64,000 nucleotides of DNA from an uncultured Lachnospiraceae bacterium (GTDB taxonomy: Bacteria; Bacillota; Clostridia; Lachnospirales; Lachnospiraceae). Numbering within the stretch: position 1 is the first letter of the stretch; the number at the start of each line of letters is the position of its first letter. Made by a program: the position numbers and the translations under genes. Below, in pieces: positions 52,959 through 61,639 of this stretch. The notes under the pieces were generated by a model, which saw only the letters and a program-made list of their open reading frames with translations, was not told the origin of the DNA and made no database searches. The stretch is taken from contig URPH01000001.1 in the NCBI GenBank assembly GCA_900549665.1, positions 124,001 to 188,000 on the forward strand, written 5' to 3'.

Positions 52959-54473
52959 TCAAGGGTGTATTTCTACAGCAGCCGGTGCCTGCTGCCTGCC
53001 CGCCAAAACATCCGCGATAATATCACGCTCATCCATCGGATATTTCTTTCCTTCAATTTCCTGATAATCCTCATGTCCCTTGCCGGCAAGTACAATGACA
53101 TCCCCCGGCTGTCCATGTCTGATCACATAGGCAATAGCCTCTCTTCTGTCCACGATCTCCACATATTTTCCATCTGTCCTGGCAATCCCTGTTTTGATAT
53201 CGGCAATGATATCTTCCGGCTTTTCAAAACGTGGATTGTCAGAGGTGATAACCGTCAGATCTGCCAGTCTGCCGCTTACCTCACCCATTTCATAGCGGCG
53301 CAGCTTGGAACGGTTGCCTCCGCAGCCAAACAGACATACCAGACGCTTTGGCTGATATTCTTTTAATGTGGTAAGTAAGCTTTCCAAAGCCATGGCATTG
53401 TGTGCATAATCGATCATCAGCGTAAACTGATCCGATACCTTGATAAGCTCGATCCTGCCCTTTACCTTTGCCTCTTTTAAGGCATCCTGCATTTTGTGGG
53501 GATCAATTCCAAAATGATGGCAGATCGCGATTGCCGTCAGGGCATTGTATACACTGAAACGCCCCGGCGCATGAAACTCCACATCAAAATCCAGATAGCC
53601 CCCCACCTTGAAATCCACACCAAGATAGCCTTCTCCCTTTAAAAGCTCAACATCGTGTGCATACAGATCTGCCTCATGAGAAAAGCCATAGGTCTCAAGC
53701 TCACAGGTATGACCTTCTACCACATTTTTCCAATGTTCGTCATCATAATTGACAATTCCTTTTTTGCACTGCCTGAATAACAGTCCCTTGCAATGCATAT
53801 AATCCGCAAAATCCTTGTGCTCATTGGGACCGATATGATCCGGCTCCAGATTGGTAAAAATACCAAGCTCAAACGTAAAGCCCTGCGTCCTGTGCTGCAT
53901 AAGCCCCTGTGAGGATACCTCCATCACAACAAGCTCACAGCCGGCATCCGCCATCTGTCTGAAATAGCTTTGCAACACATAGGATTCCGGTGTCGTATTG
54001 TTTGCGGGAATATGGACATCACCGATCACAGCCTCGATCGTTCCGACTAATCCAACCTTGTATCCGGCATGCTCTAAAATAGATTTGACAAGATACGTGG
54101 TGGTCGTCTTTCCTTTTGTACCGGTAATACCGATGATCTTCATCTGATCAGCCGGATGGTCAAAATATGCAGCAGATAAAAATGCCAGTGCATATCTGGT
54201 ATCTGCTACCCTGATCACTGTCACGTCCTGATCTGTGGGTAATTCCACATCGTGGCTTACCACAATCGCCTTTGCGCCATCAGCTGCAATCTCAGCCACT
54301 TTATCATGCGCATCAAAGTTAGCTCCTTTGATACAGACAAAAATGCACCCCGGTGTAACTGCATTGGTATTGTAAACAAGATCTCCCACCATCGTGGATA
54401 CATCTCCCTGCAAAATCTCATAGGAAAGTCCCTTCAACATATATTCACATGATTTTTTTCCTCTTTCTGCCAT
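52959..54473 (-). CDS. murE: UDP-MurNAc-tripeptide synthetase MurE
   Basis: Adds the third amino acid of the peptidoglycan stem peptide. The ATP-binding motif GTKGKTTTT is followed by the substrate-binding region (VMEVSSQGL) and the C-terminal motif SDNPRFE. DNPR is the signature of meso-diaminopimelate-adding enzymes, so an A1-gamma type wall is expected. 504 aa, 18 bp upstream of priA, and separated from the main cell-wall cluster. AAAGGATG precedes the ATG. Confidence 0.95.
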   Translation of the reverse strand: MAERGKKSCEYMLKGLSYEILQGDVSTMVGDLVYNTNAVTPGCIFVCIKGANFDAHDKVAEIAADGAKAIVVSHDVELPTDQDVTVIRVADTRYALAFLSAAYFDHPADQMKIIGITGTKGKTTTTYLVKSILEHAGYKVGLVGTIEAVIGDVHIPANNTTPESYVLQSYFRQMADAGCELVVMEVSSQGLMQHRTQGFTFELGIFTNLEPDHIGPNEHKDFADYMHCKGLLFRQCKKGIVNYDDEHWKNVVEGHTCELETYGFSHEADLYAHDVELLKGEGYLGVDFKVGGYLDFDVEFHAPGRFSVYNALTAIAICHHFGIDPHKMQDALKEAKVKGRIELIKVSDQFTLMIDYAHNAMALESLLTTLKEYQPKRLVCLFGCGGNRSKLRRYEMGEVSGRLADLTVITSDNPRFEKPEDIIADIKTGIARTDGKYVEIVDRREAIAYVIRHGQPGDVIVLAGKGHEDYQEIEGKKYPMDERDIIADVLAGRQQAPAAVEIHP

Positions 54474-54549
54474 ATCCCGTCATCCTTTCACATTACTTTT
54501 AAAGCTTATTACAGAATAGCACATATAACCCATTTTTTCATTATTTTAT

Positions 54550-54577
54550 TGCAGATTTTTCATGGAATGCTATAATT
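54550..54577 (+). promoter_or_regulatory. Promoter of the DMT transporter gene
   Basis: TTGCAG (54550-54555), 16 bp, extended -10 TGC-TATAAT (54572-54577). Confidence 0.65.
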
Positions 54578-54625
54578 TGTTGTATGCGTTTTCAAATCGC
54601 GAAACTTAAAAATGAGGATGTTATT

Positions 54626-55555
54626 ATGAAAAATAAAACAACCGGAAATTCTTTTTTACTGCTTTTAACTGCCTTTATCTGGGGTGTTGCCTTTGTTGCC
54701 CAGAGCAAGGGTGGGGATGAGATCGGACCTTTTACCTTTAACTGTCTCCGTTTTTTGATTGGCGGTATCGTCCTGTTGCCGGTTACAAAGCTTTTGGACA
54801 AGCTTGGCTATTCGGGTAAAAAACCTGCCTCAGAAAAAGACAAAAAGACCTTATTAAAGGGCGGTCTTATGTGCGGCATCATCCTATGCGTCTCGAGCAG
54901 CTTCCAGCAGCTCGGTCTTTCCAAAGGCTGTCCGGTCGGAAAAGCCGGTTTTCTCACGGCATGTTATATTATACTGGTTCCTATACTTGGATTATTCTTA
55001 AAAAAGAAATGCTCTGCCAAAATCTGGATCAGCATTATGATGACAGTGGTTGGATTGTATCTGTTATGCATGAACGGAGCATTTTCGCTTCGTCCCGAAG
55101 ACGGACTGGTATTGATCTGTGCCTTCTGCTTTGCCTGCCATATTCTGGCAGTCGATCACTTCAGTCCTCTGGTAGACGGAGTAAGACTTTCCTGCATTCA
55201 GTTTTTTACGGCAGGATGTATCTGTGCGATTCCGATGATTATGGTAGAAATGAAACCCTTTAGCGGTAATTTTATGATCTGGGGTACCGCTTTTACTTCT
55301 CTTCAGGCATGGATCCCGCTTTTATATGCCGGCATACTCTCCTGTGGTGTTGCCTACACCCTGCAGATCATTGGTCAGGACGGGGTCAATCCGGCGATTG
55401 CCTCCTTATTGATGAGCCTGGAATCCGTTTTCTCTGTGCTTGCAGGATTTCTTTTGCTGCACCAGAAGCTGAGCCTGCGCGAACTGGCCGGATGTGCTTT
55501 TATCTTTGTGGCTGTGATTTTGGCGCAGCTGCCGTCGCGGCGGAAAAAAGATTAG
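54626..55555 (+). CDS. EamA/DMT-family transporter
   Basis: A 309-aa membrane protein with ten helices in two EamA repeats (FLLLLTAFIWGVAFVAQS in the first; AWIPLLYAGILSCGVAYTLQIIGQ in the second), the drug/metabolite transporter superfamily. Substrates of this family range from amino acids to nucleosides and cannot be told here. ATG at 54626 has GAGGATG seven nt upstream; an in-frame start 14 codons earlier is less likely. Divergent from murE. Confidence 0.88.
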   Translation: MKNKTTGNSFLLLLTAFIWGVAFVAQSKGGDEIGPFTFNCLRFLIGGIVLLPVTKLLDKLGYSGKKPASEKDKKTLLKGGLMCGIILCVSSSFQQLGLSKGCPVGKAGFLTACYIILVPILGLFLKKKCSAKIWISIMMTVVGLYLLCMNGAFSLRPEDGLVLICAFCFACHILAVDHFSPLVDGVRLSCIQFFTAGCICAIPMIMVEMKPFSGNFMIWGTAFTSLQAWIPLLYAGILSCGVAYTLQIIGQDGVNPAIASLLMSLESVFSVLAGFLLLHQKLSLRELAGCAFIFVAVILAQLPSRRKKD

Positions 55556-55593
55556 AGATGATGATTTGTTGTTGATTTTTTATCATCTTTTTG
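55556..55593 (+). terminator. Terminator of the DMT transporter gene
   Basis: AGATGAT (55556-55562) pairs with ATCATCT (55582-55588), followed by TTTTTGTTG. Confidence 0.65.
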
Positions 55594-55603
55594 TTGCCGA
55601 CTA

Positions 55604-55632
55604 TTGAAAAAATAAAGATGCCATGTTATATT
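55604..55632 (+). promoter_or_regulatory. Promoter of the candidate small RNA
   Basis: TTGAAA (55604-55609), 17 bp, TATATT (55627-55632), with no gene-length reading frame after it on the plus strand. Confidence 0.65.
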
Positions 55633-55638
55633 AAAAAC

Positions 55639-55735
55639 AGGGAATGCCAGAGAGGCGGCATACCCTCAACATTGATTTAACCTTTTACAAGGTCAGCCGT
55701 CATTATTGCGAGTAATGGCGGCTACTTTCGTTTTC
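55639..55735 (+). ncRNA. Candidate three-hairpin small RNA
   Basis: About 96 nt, with its own promoter and terminator. Hairpin 1 (55640-55665): GGGaATGCC with GGCATaCCC. Hairpin 2 (55680-55693): ACCTT with AAGGT. Hairpin 3 (55695-55723): AGCCGTCATTA with TAATGGCGGCT, then ACTTTCGTTTT as a terminator. A 23-codon frame (55644-55715) runs through it, but its AGGG lies only two nt before the ATG, too close for a good ribosome site. No Rfam class is recognised. The build is like compact regulatory or antisense antitoxin RNAs, but no hydrophobic toxin frame was found on the other strand. Confidence 0.5.
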
Positions 55736-55758
55736 CCTTGAAAATTGTATAGCACAAT

Positions 55759-55995
55759 CTAATTTCTTAGCAACTCTATGATTTTATCATAGCTCTCTTC
55801 TCTATGCGGAAATGTGCAATTCGTACAGTCTTTGATCTCTTTCCCATTTTTTTCGAAAAAACGAGGATTGCCCGGACAATCCTTTCTCAGATACAGCGGA
55901 CAGAAGCAAAAAAGACAGTTCATATGCTCAATCCCTTTATGACAGGGATAATAGACACATGCGTGGTTTTCAAAATAACGGTATGAGTCCTCCAT
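55759..55995 (-). CDS. Cysteine-rich small-domain protein
   Basis: A 78-aa protein with at least eight Cys (YRYFENHACVYYPCHKG, MNCLFCFCPLYLRKDCPG, DCTNCTFPH) of the Cys_rich_small family, probable zinc or iron-sulfur binding. The family is often found beside cobalamin or precorrin genes in Clostridia and archaea, and here it follows cbiA by 39 bp. Its biochemical role is unknown. AAGGAGG-like sequence precedes the start. Confidence 0.8.
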   Translation of the reverse strand: MEDSYRYFENHACVYYPCHKGIEHMNCLFCFCPLYLRKDCPGNPRFFEKNGKEIKDCTNCTFPHREESYDKIIELLRN

Positions 55996-56034
55996 AAAAT
56001 AGTCCTCCTTAAAATAGTTCTCCTTAAAATATCT

Positions 56035-57453
56035 TCATGATTTCTTATAATTTTCTGCTTTCTCTACAAAGCTTCTTGCAAATTCCGGATTGGACGGATA
56101 ATACAGATGTGGAAATCCCAAAAACAGATCATCCCGATCCAGTACGCAGTCATAGCTTCTTTTTGTACCGGGCTTTGTTGCAACGCAGGCACATCCATTA
56201 TCCGTACTGTCATAATAATGAAATTCATGACCCTTTATACTTTTACCGGGAGACAGGAAATTGCTTTTCTTCTCCTGCACCTGTATATAGCCAAAACGTA
56301 CAAGCTTTCCCTGAAAAGCACAGGTTCCCGGAAGTGCTCCCGCCATTTCATAGGTATTTCCGTTCTGGTCGGTCAGTTTATCATGCAGATACATAAATCC
56401 ACCACACTCTGCCACAACCGGCATTCCGGTTTGAAACGCATTCCGGATAGAAGTCCTCATGCTGATATTAGCCTGCAGTTTTTCTGCAAAAAGCTCCGGA
56501 TAGCCGCCGCCAAGCAGCAAAGCATCACAGGTCTTTGGTATCTCTTTATCATGCAACGGAGAAAAAAAGACCAGTGAAGCTCCCATTTCTTCCAGCATAT
56601 CCAGATTATCTTTATAATAAAAGCAAAAGGCCTCATCTCTGGCAACACCGATCACAGGCTCACTCTCCGGTATACCGGTTTTGTCGGTAAATTCAGAAGC
56701 ATGATCAAAAATTTCTGTTTTATAAATGTTACGGCAAGCTGCTTTATCTGTTGTTTCAATTTCACAGGCACTCTCCGCAATTTTCATGATTTTATCCGTA
56801 TCAAGTGTCTCATCAAGCTTTTTTGCCAGCTTCTGTAATCCGATATGAATATCCTCAATCTCACCCGGCATCACAAGTCCTAAATGTCTGCTTTTTAAGA
56901 TCATTTCTTTTTGATCCGGCAGATAACCGACAACATCTATTCCAAGCTCTTTTTCAATAAGCGGCCCGATCATCTGATAAAAGCCCTTTGACATCCGGTT
57001 CAAAAATACACCCTTGATCAGTTTTTCCGTATCGTAAGAAAGAAAGCCGGCGATCAAGGGAAGCAGGGACCTTCCCATTCCCTTTGCATCCACAACCAGA
57101 ATAATCGGCGTCTTTGTAATCTTTGCCAGATGATAAGACGAGCCTTCCTCATAAATGCCGGACAGGCCGTCAAACAATCCCATAACGCCTTCGATCACCG
57201 CAAATTCCTGCTCACTCCTGTCCTTTATAAACAAAGCCTTGGTCTGTTCTTCATCTGTAAAAAAGGTGTCCAGATTTTTGGAAGGTATATGGAGAACCTC
57301 TTCATGAAACATCGGATCGATATAATCCGGTCCGCATTTATAGGATACCACCTGCTCTCCCTTCTTTTTCATCAATTCAAGCAGGACACAGGTAATGGTT
57401 GTTTTTCCGCTTCCGCTTTTGGGTGCGGCAAGCATGATCCGTTTTAGTTTCAT
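56035..57453 (-). CDS. cbiA: Cobyrinate a,c-diamide synthase
   Basis: Amidates the a and c side chains of cobyrinic acid with glutamine and ATP. The N-terminal P-loop domain has RIMLAAPKSGSGKTTITC and VIEGVMGLFDGLSG. The C-terminal glutamine amidotransferase has ALLLGGGYPELFAEKL and VVAECGGFMYL with the catalytic Cys, and a final HEFHYYDS. 472 aa. ATG at 57453 has AAGGTG upstream. Last large gene of the cbi operon, separated from cbiJET by a 144-bp gap. Confidence 0.95.
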   Translation of the reverse strand: MKLKRIMLAAPKSGSGKTTITCVLLELMKKKGEQVVSYKCGPDYIDPMFHEEVLHIPSKNLDTFFTDEEQTKALFIKDRSEQEFAVIEGVMGLFDGLSGIYEEGSSYHLAKITKTPIILVVDAKGMGRSLLPLIAGFLSYDTEKLIKGVFLNRMSKGFYQMIGPLIEKELGIDVVGYLPDQKEMILKSRHLGLVMPGEIEDIHIGLQKLAKKLDETLDTDKIMKIAESACEIETTDKAACRNIYKTEIFDHASEFTDKTGIPESEPVIGVARDEAFCFYYKDNLDMLEEMGASLVFFSPLHDKEIPKTCDALLLGGGYPELFAEKLQANISMRTSIRNAFQTGMPVVAECGGFMYLHDKLTDQNGNTYEMAGALPGTCAFQGKLVRFGYIQVQEKKSNFLSPGKSIKGHEFHYYDSTDNGCACVATKPGTKRSYDCVLDRDDLFLGFPHLYYPSNPEFARSFVEKAENYKKS

Positions 57454-57567
57454 AAGTTTGTCACCTTCTTTCATCATTCATATATACAGCATCCCTCATG
57501 TACATACAACACAATAAACATTGCATAATTATGAAAATAATCTTGCTATACATTCGAAACCCGCTGA

Positions 57568-57584
57568 TTTACCGCGTAAATCGC
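57568..57584. other. Inverted repeat in the cbiJET-cbiA gap
   Basis: GATTTAC, three bases, GTAAATC: a perfect 7-bp inverted repeat without a T run. It is the only structure seen in this gap; no riboswitch is present. Confidence 0.3.
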
Positions 57585-57597
57585 TACTTTCTCACTC

Positions 57598-59826
57598 TCA
57601 GCCACCAAAAGTAAATGCACAGACAAAGATTGGATTTTCAGCCTGCATCATATGATAGGTCCCAAGCTCTTTGACACGGCTTACCTGCAGCTGTACAAAC
57701 TCTGTATCGCAAACCGGATAAGCCATAAGGATTTCCTTAATCTCACAGAGCGTCTCGATACTGACAGCATTGATCACAATTCTCATACCGGGATTGATCT
57801 GATGCAGAGTTTCTATAATTTCTTTCATGTTACCGCCGCTTCCGCCGATAAAGGCATGGGTCGGCATTTTCAGATCCATAAGCCCCTCCGGAGCCTTTGT
57901 CCTGATGACCGTAATATTATTCAGATGGAATTTCTCTTTATTTTTCTCGATCAGCTCTACAGCCTCCGGCTTCTGCTCCAATGCAAAAACTTCAATATCC
58001 GGAGACATATCAGCCATTTCCACGGCTACAGATCCTGTTCCGCTTCCAATATCATAGACAACCGCTCCGGGATACAGACGCAGTTTGCATATGCTAACTT
58101 CCCGGATTTCTTTTTTTGTCATAGGAACCTTTCCGCGGATAAATTCTTCATCTGCAATTCCTGGTGTCAAAGGTTTTTTCTTTGGATGCGGGTTATAAAT
58201 AAAACAGATGTACAGTCCTTCTTTTTCACAGGACAGACATTCCTTCGGTGTCAATTTTCTGATTTCCTCATCTTCATAGGAAAGCTGATATCCGGCCGTT
58301 ATGATACAGTCATCCATGAGAGCCTCTGACAGAGCATTGCCAAGCTTTTTCATATCCTTTACGCCTGACATAAAAAGAAATGTTTTTTCATTTTCCTGTA
58401 TCCGTCTGGCAAGCCCCGGCAGCAATTTCCCATGCATGCTCATAATCGCTGCATCCTGATAGCTTTCCCCAATGCAGGATGCCAGATAAGAAACGCTGGA
58501 GATTCCGGGAAGAATACGGATATCCGCAAAAAATCTTTTCTCTGCTACCGCCTCATGCAGGCAGTGCGCCAATGCCTGACAACCGCTGTAGCAGCCGCTG
58601 TCACCGGAAAACAACACAACAACCCGGTATCTTTTTCCTGCTGACTGCAAGACCAGATTTTCCAGATATGGTACAATATCCTTTCCCAGATAATAAGGCT
58701 TCTTTTCCATGCGCGGACTATAGGGCTCGATCAGGCGCTTTGCACCGAGTAAAATATCCGCCGATTCAATCGCATCATATACCTCTCTTGTAAGTCCTTT
58801 TGACGCTCCCATACCTATGCCTGCAAGGATAATATCCATTTTATTATCTATCATGCCAGCGGCTGCATCATTCTCAGCTTCAGCCTTAGATGAAGTAACC
58901 ATTTCCGTTCCTGATTCAGCTTTAGGTATATCAGTTGTTTTCTTTTCCATTATATTATCTGCAGCTTTGGATTTATCTGCAGCTTTGGATTCATCTGCAT
59001 TTTGGGATTTACCTACATTTTGGGATTTATCGACATTTTTTGATTTATCAACAGAAATACTCTCTTCTGCACATAACAGGATCTGAAGTTTTTCACAGAT
59101 CTCCTCCATCGAATAACCACGCTCCGTATCAGCCGGCTCGATCACATAAACGGGAATACCTGCGCGCTCTGCTGCCTCAAGCTTTTCCGGATATCCGCCC
59201 TGTCTGCCGCTTTTCTTGGTCACCATACAGGCAATCTCATACTGATGAAGGATTGCCTCATTCATTTCCGTACTAAAGGGACCCTGCATTGCGATCATCT
59301 GTTTTCCCTTAATGCCAAGCTCCGTGCAGATGGAAATACTCTCCATGCCGGGCAGTATACGCACATACAGGCGGTCCTTCACCAAAGGACGGCTGCAATA
59401 GGTTGCCAACTCCTTGCTTCCGGTCGTCAGTAAGATATTACCCTCCGTTTTTTCCAAAGCGTCCACACATTCCTCGTTGGAATGAAAATAAAATATGCTG
59501 CCTTCTGTCTCTGCATCAAGCCAACGTTTCAGTCGAAGATAAGGCAGTTTCGCCTCTTGTGATGCCTCACGGATATTGGCAGTCACTTCCACAGCATAAG
59601 GATGTGTCGCGTCAACAACAGCCGCAAAGCTGCCTGTCTGCATCAGCTTTTCCATCTCACTAACACCCATTCTTCCCTGATGGATCGTCATATAAGGACT
59701 GGCACTCAGCACTTCCTCTCCATATTCTGTTGCCACACAGACCGTGTGCTCAATCCGGTTTTCCGATAAATATTCGGAAAGTGTCCGGCCTTCCGTTGTT
59801 CCGGCAAAGATCAATACTCTATTCAA
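57598..59826 (-). CDS. Fused CbiJ-CbiE-CbiT cobalamin enzyme
   Basis: Three enzymes in one 742-aa chain. Residues 1 to about 250 are cobalt-precorrin-6A reductase CbiJ (VLIFAGTTEGRTLSEYL, DATHPYAVEVTANI). Then comes a hydrophilic Lys/Asp/Ala linker with 6-residue repeats. About 325-530 is the C5-methyltransferase CbiE (DIILAGIGMGASKGLTREVYDAI). About 545-742 is the C15-methyltransferase/decarboxylase CbiT (VYDIGSGTGSVAVEMA, FIGGSGGNMKEIIE). The start is probably the TTG (LNRVLIFAG), overlapping the upstream gene by eight bases, with GGGGGT upstream; an ATG at 59859 is possible. CbiET fusions are known; adding CbiJ is less usual. Confidence 0.88.
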   Translation of the reverse strand: MNRVLIFAGTTEGRTLSEYLSENRIEHTVCVATEYGEEVLSASPYMTIHQGRMGVSEMEKLMQTGSFAAVVDATHPYAVEVTANIREASQEAKLPYLRLKRWLDAETEGSIFYFHSNEECVDALEKTEGNILLTTGSKELATYCSRPLVKDRLYVRILPGMESISICTELGIKGKQMIAMQGPFSTEMNEAILHQYEIACMVTKKSGRQGGYPEKLEAAERAGIPVYVIEPADTERGYSMEEICEKLQILLCAEESISVDKSKNVDKSQNVGKSQNADESKAADKSKAADNIMEKKTTDIPKAESGTEMVTSSKAEAENDAAAGMIDNKMDIILAGIGMGASKGLTREVYDAIESADILLGAKRLIEPYSPRMEKKPYYLGKDIVPYLENLVLQSAGKRYRVVVLFSGDSGCYSGCQALAHCLHEAVAEKRFFADIRILPGISSVSYLASCIGESYQDAAIMSMHGKLLPGLARRIQENEKTFLFMSGVKDMKKLGNALSEALMDDCIITAGYQLSYEDEEIRKLTPKECLSCEKEGLYICFIYNPHPKKKPLTPGIADEEFIRGKVPMTKKEIREVSICKLRLYPGAVVYDIGSGTGSVAVEMADMSPDIEVFALEQKPEAVELIEKNKEKFHLNNITVIRTKAPEGLMDLKMPTHAFIGGSGGNMKEIIETLHQINPGMRIVINAVSIETLCEIKEILMAYPVCDTEFVQLQVSRVKELGTYHMMQAENPIFVCAFTFGG
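58957..59046. repeat. Five 18-bp tandem repeats encoding the CbiJ-CbiE linker
   Basis: Units of 18 bp starting ATCTGCAGCTTTGGATTT, in frame, giving a six-residue period such as KSKAAD, ESKAAD and KSQNVG. The later units diverge. Confidence 0.85.
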
Positions 59827-60556
59827 CCCGATACCCCCGCTTTGTGATAAGCTTTCCATTGATAATCTCGCTTTTTTCATTTCCGATAAAAACAGTCGTA
59901 AACATATTCACTTCCCGATCCTTCAATTCACCCAGTGTACAGGTTGTTGCACGCATGCCTTCCCGACCGATATTTTCCACATATCCGCAGGCACGGCTTT
60001 CCTCCAGATCACACAGCAAAATCTCACAGGCTCTTTTTAAGTAATCCTTTCGCCTGTGGCTGGACGGATTGTAAATAGCAATGGCAAAATCTCCCTGTGC
60101 CGCCGCATGCAGTCTTTTTTCTATTTTTTCCCACGGTGTCAGAAGATCACTGAGGCTGATGACACAAAAATCATGGTTTAACGGAGCACCCAATACCGCT
60201 GCCCCGCTGCAGGCCGCTGTTATACCCGGAATCACAAAAAGCTCAATATCCGCATACTCTCTGGCTCCGATCTCATACATCAGAGATGCCATTCCATAAA
60301 TACCGGCATCTCCGCTACACACCATGGCAACCGTTTTTCCTTTTTTTGCTTCCTCAAAGGCCAGTCTGCACCGCTCGGTCTCATAGCGCATCGGTGTGGA
60401 CAAAAGCTCTTTTTCGTGAAACCGTGCTCCAAGTAAATCAAGATATACCTGATAGCCGACAATCACATCCGCTTTCTCTAAAACTGCAAAAGCTTCCTTT
60501 GTCATCATATCCTCTTTACCGGGTCCCATCCCGATGATATAAATTTTATTCTTCAT
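59819..60556 (-). CDS. cbiH: Precorrin-3B C17-methyltransferase CbiH/CobJ
   Basis: SAM-dependent tetrapyrrole methylase that closes the ring in cobalamin synthesis. The family opening IYIIGMGPGKEDMMT is near the N-terminus, then VIVGYQVYLDLL, MVCSGDAGIYGMA and FVIPGITAACSGAAVLG. About 245 aa. ATG at 60556 has GGAG eleven nt upstream. It overlaps cbiG upstream and cbiJET downstream, so translation is coupled. Confidence 0.94.
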   Translation of the reverse strand: MKNKIYIIGMGPGKEDMMTKEAFAVLEKADVIVGYQVYLDLLGARFHEKELLSTPMRYETERCRLAFEEAKKGKTVAMVCSGDAGIYGMASLMYEIGAREYADIELFVIPGITAACSGAAVLGAPLNHDFCVISLSDLLTPWEKIEKRLHAAAQGDFAIAIYNPSSHRRKDYLKRACEILLCDLEESRACGYVENIGREGMRATTCTLGELKDREVNMFTTVFIGNEKSEIINGKLITKRGYRVE

Positions 60557-61601
60557 CAAATCTGATACTCCAATCTCTTTTGGCAATGGCAATCGTCATC
60601 CCGTCCTCGGCATGCTTTTGATATACAAGCCTTCCATTGTTTCCGCTCATGCAAAGGGCAGCGCGCTCACACACATTGTCGACTCCCACCTTTTCCTTGA
60701 CAAATGATGAACTGCTAAAATCTCCGCCGACTGCTGCCAGTTCTTCTGCCGGATATGTAAAAAACGGCCGCCGGATTTCTTTGGCCAGTTCACAGATCCC
60801 CGGCTCATCCTTTTTCAGATCAATGGATGCAATTCCATAAATCTGCGGAAAAGAAATTCCGGCTTTGGAAAGATGTTCTTTTACAAAGCTCTTTATTTTC
60901 TGTGCTTCCTTTCCCTTTTTGCAGCCAATTCCGATGATATACTCTCTGGGGCTTAAATAAAGCATGGCATCACATTTTACCGGATCAGCTGCAATCACAA
61001 CATCAACCGGCTCTGACGGCGGATAGGAAACCAGCCGGATTTCTTCCGGAACCGGACTTTCTTTTGCAAGATGTCCTCCTGCTACGGACAGGGTGATCTT
61101 TTTACCTTCCAGTACCTTTGCCGACACTCTGGCAATACCTTCGCGGTTCATAATGGTAAGCTCGTTTTTCTTTGCAAAGTTATCCACTGCAAACCGTTTT
61201 TGAACATCTGTCGCCGTGGTTATGACAGGGCACGCTCCCATCCGGTCTGCAAGATAAACTGCAAGGTCATTGGCTCCTCCGACATGTCCGGATAAAATCG
61301 GAATGACATACTGCATCTTTTCATCCACCACAATAACCGGACTGTCCTTCAGCTTATCCTTGATGCAGGGTGCGATCGCACGGACCGCGATTCCACATGC
61401 TCCGATAAAAACAACGGCATTCTGCTCTTCAAACTGTTTTTTAGTCCAGTCAGAAAGACAATCCTCTATATAATAATTTTTCTCTTCTTTACAGGCCTCA
61501 CACCTGGTATAAATCCGGCATTCTCCTTTTTCAAAGCATGCCGCAATCCTTTGTGACAATAAAAAGCCTGTCTGCGTAAAACTGATAATACTGATTTTCA
61601 T
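60546..61601 (-). CDS. cbiG: Cobalamin biosynthesis protein CbiG
   Basis: Cobalt-precorrin-5A hydrolase of the anaerobic pathway, which opens the delta-lactone and releases the C20 unit. Residues 1 to about 110 and 110-210 form the N-terminal and core domains (FIGACGIAVRAIAP, ILSGHVGGANDLAVYLA), and the C-terminal domain (IIGIGCKKGKEAQKI, ELAAVGGDFSSSSFVKEKVGVDNVCERAA) is also present. 351 aa, ATG at 61601. Confidence 0.93.
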   Translation of the reverse strand: MKISIISFTQTGFLLSQRIAACFEKGECRIYTRCEACKEEKNYYIEDCLSDWTKKQFEEQNAVVFIGACGIAVRAIAPCIKDKLKDSPVIVVDEKMQYVIPILSGHVGGANDLAVYLADRMGACPVITTATDVQKRFAVDNFAKKNELTIMNREGIARVSAKVLEGKKITLSVAGGHLAKESPVPEEIRLVSYPPSEPVDVVIAADPVKCDAMLYLSPREYIIGIGCKKGKEAQKIKSFVKEHLSKAGISFPQIYGIASIDLKKDEPGICELAKEIRRPFFTYPAEELAAVGGDFSSSSFVKEKVGVDNVCERAALCMSGNNGRLVYQKHAEDGMTIAIAKRDWSIRFDEE

Positions 61602-61639
61602 ACTTATTTTCCAGTTACTATACATATCAACAATCGTTT

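Noticed and set aside
55644..55715. 23-codon peptide gene within the candidate RNA
   Set aside because: The AGGG is only two nt before the ATG and the frame runs through all three hairpins, so it is not listed as a gene, though it cannot be excluded.
57478..57597. Possible cobalamin riboswitch in the cbiA leader
   Set aside because: The gap is too short and lacks the B12-box; only a 7-bp inverted repeat is present. Any riboswitch would be upstream of cbiC, outside the window.
58957..59046. Regularly spaced 18-bp repeats considered as a CRISPR-like array
   Set aside because: Units are contiguous with no spacers and stay in frame inside the cbiJET gene, so they are a coding linker.
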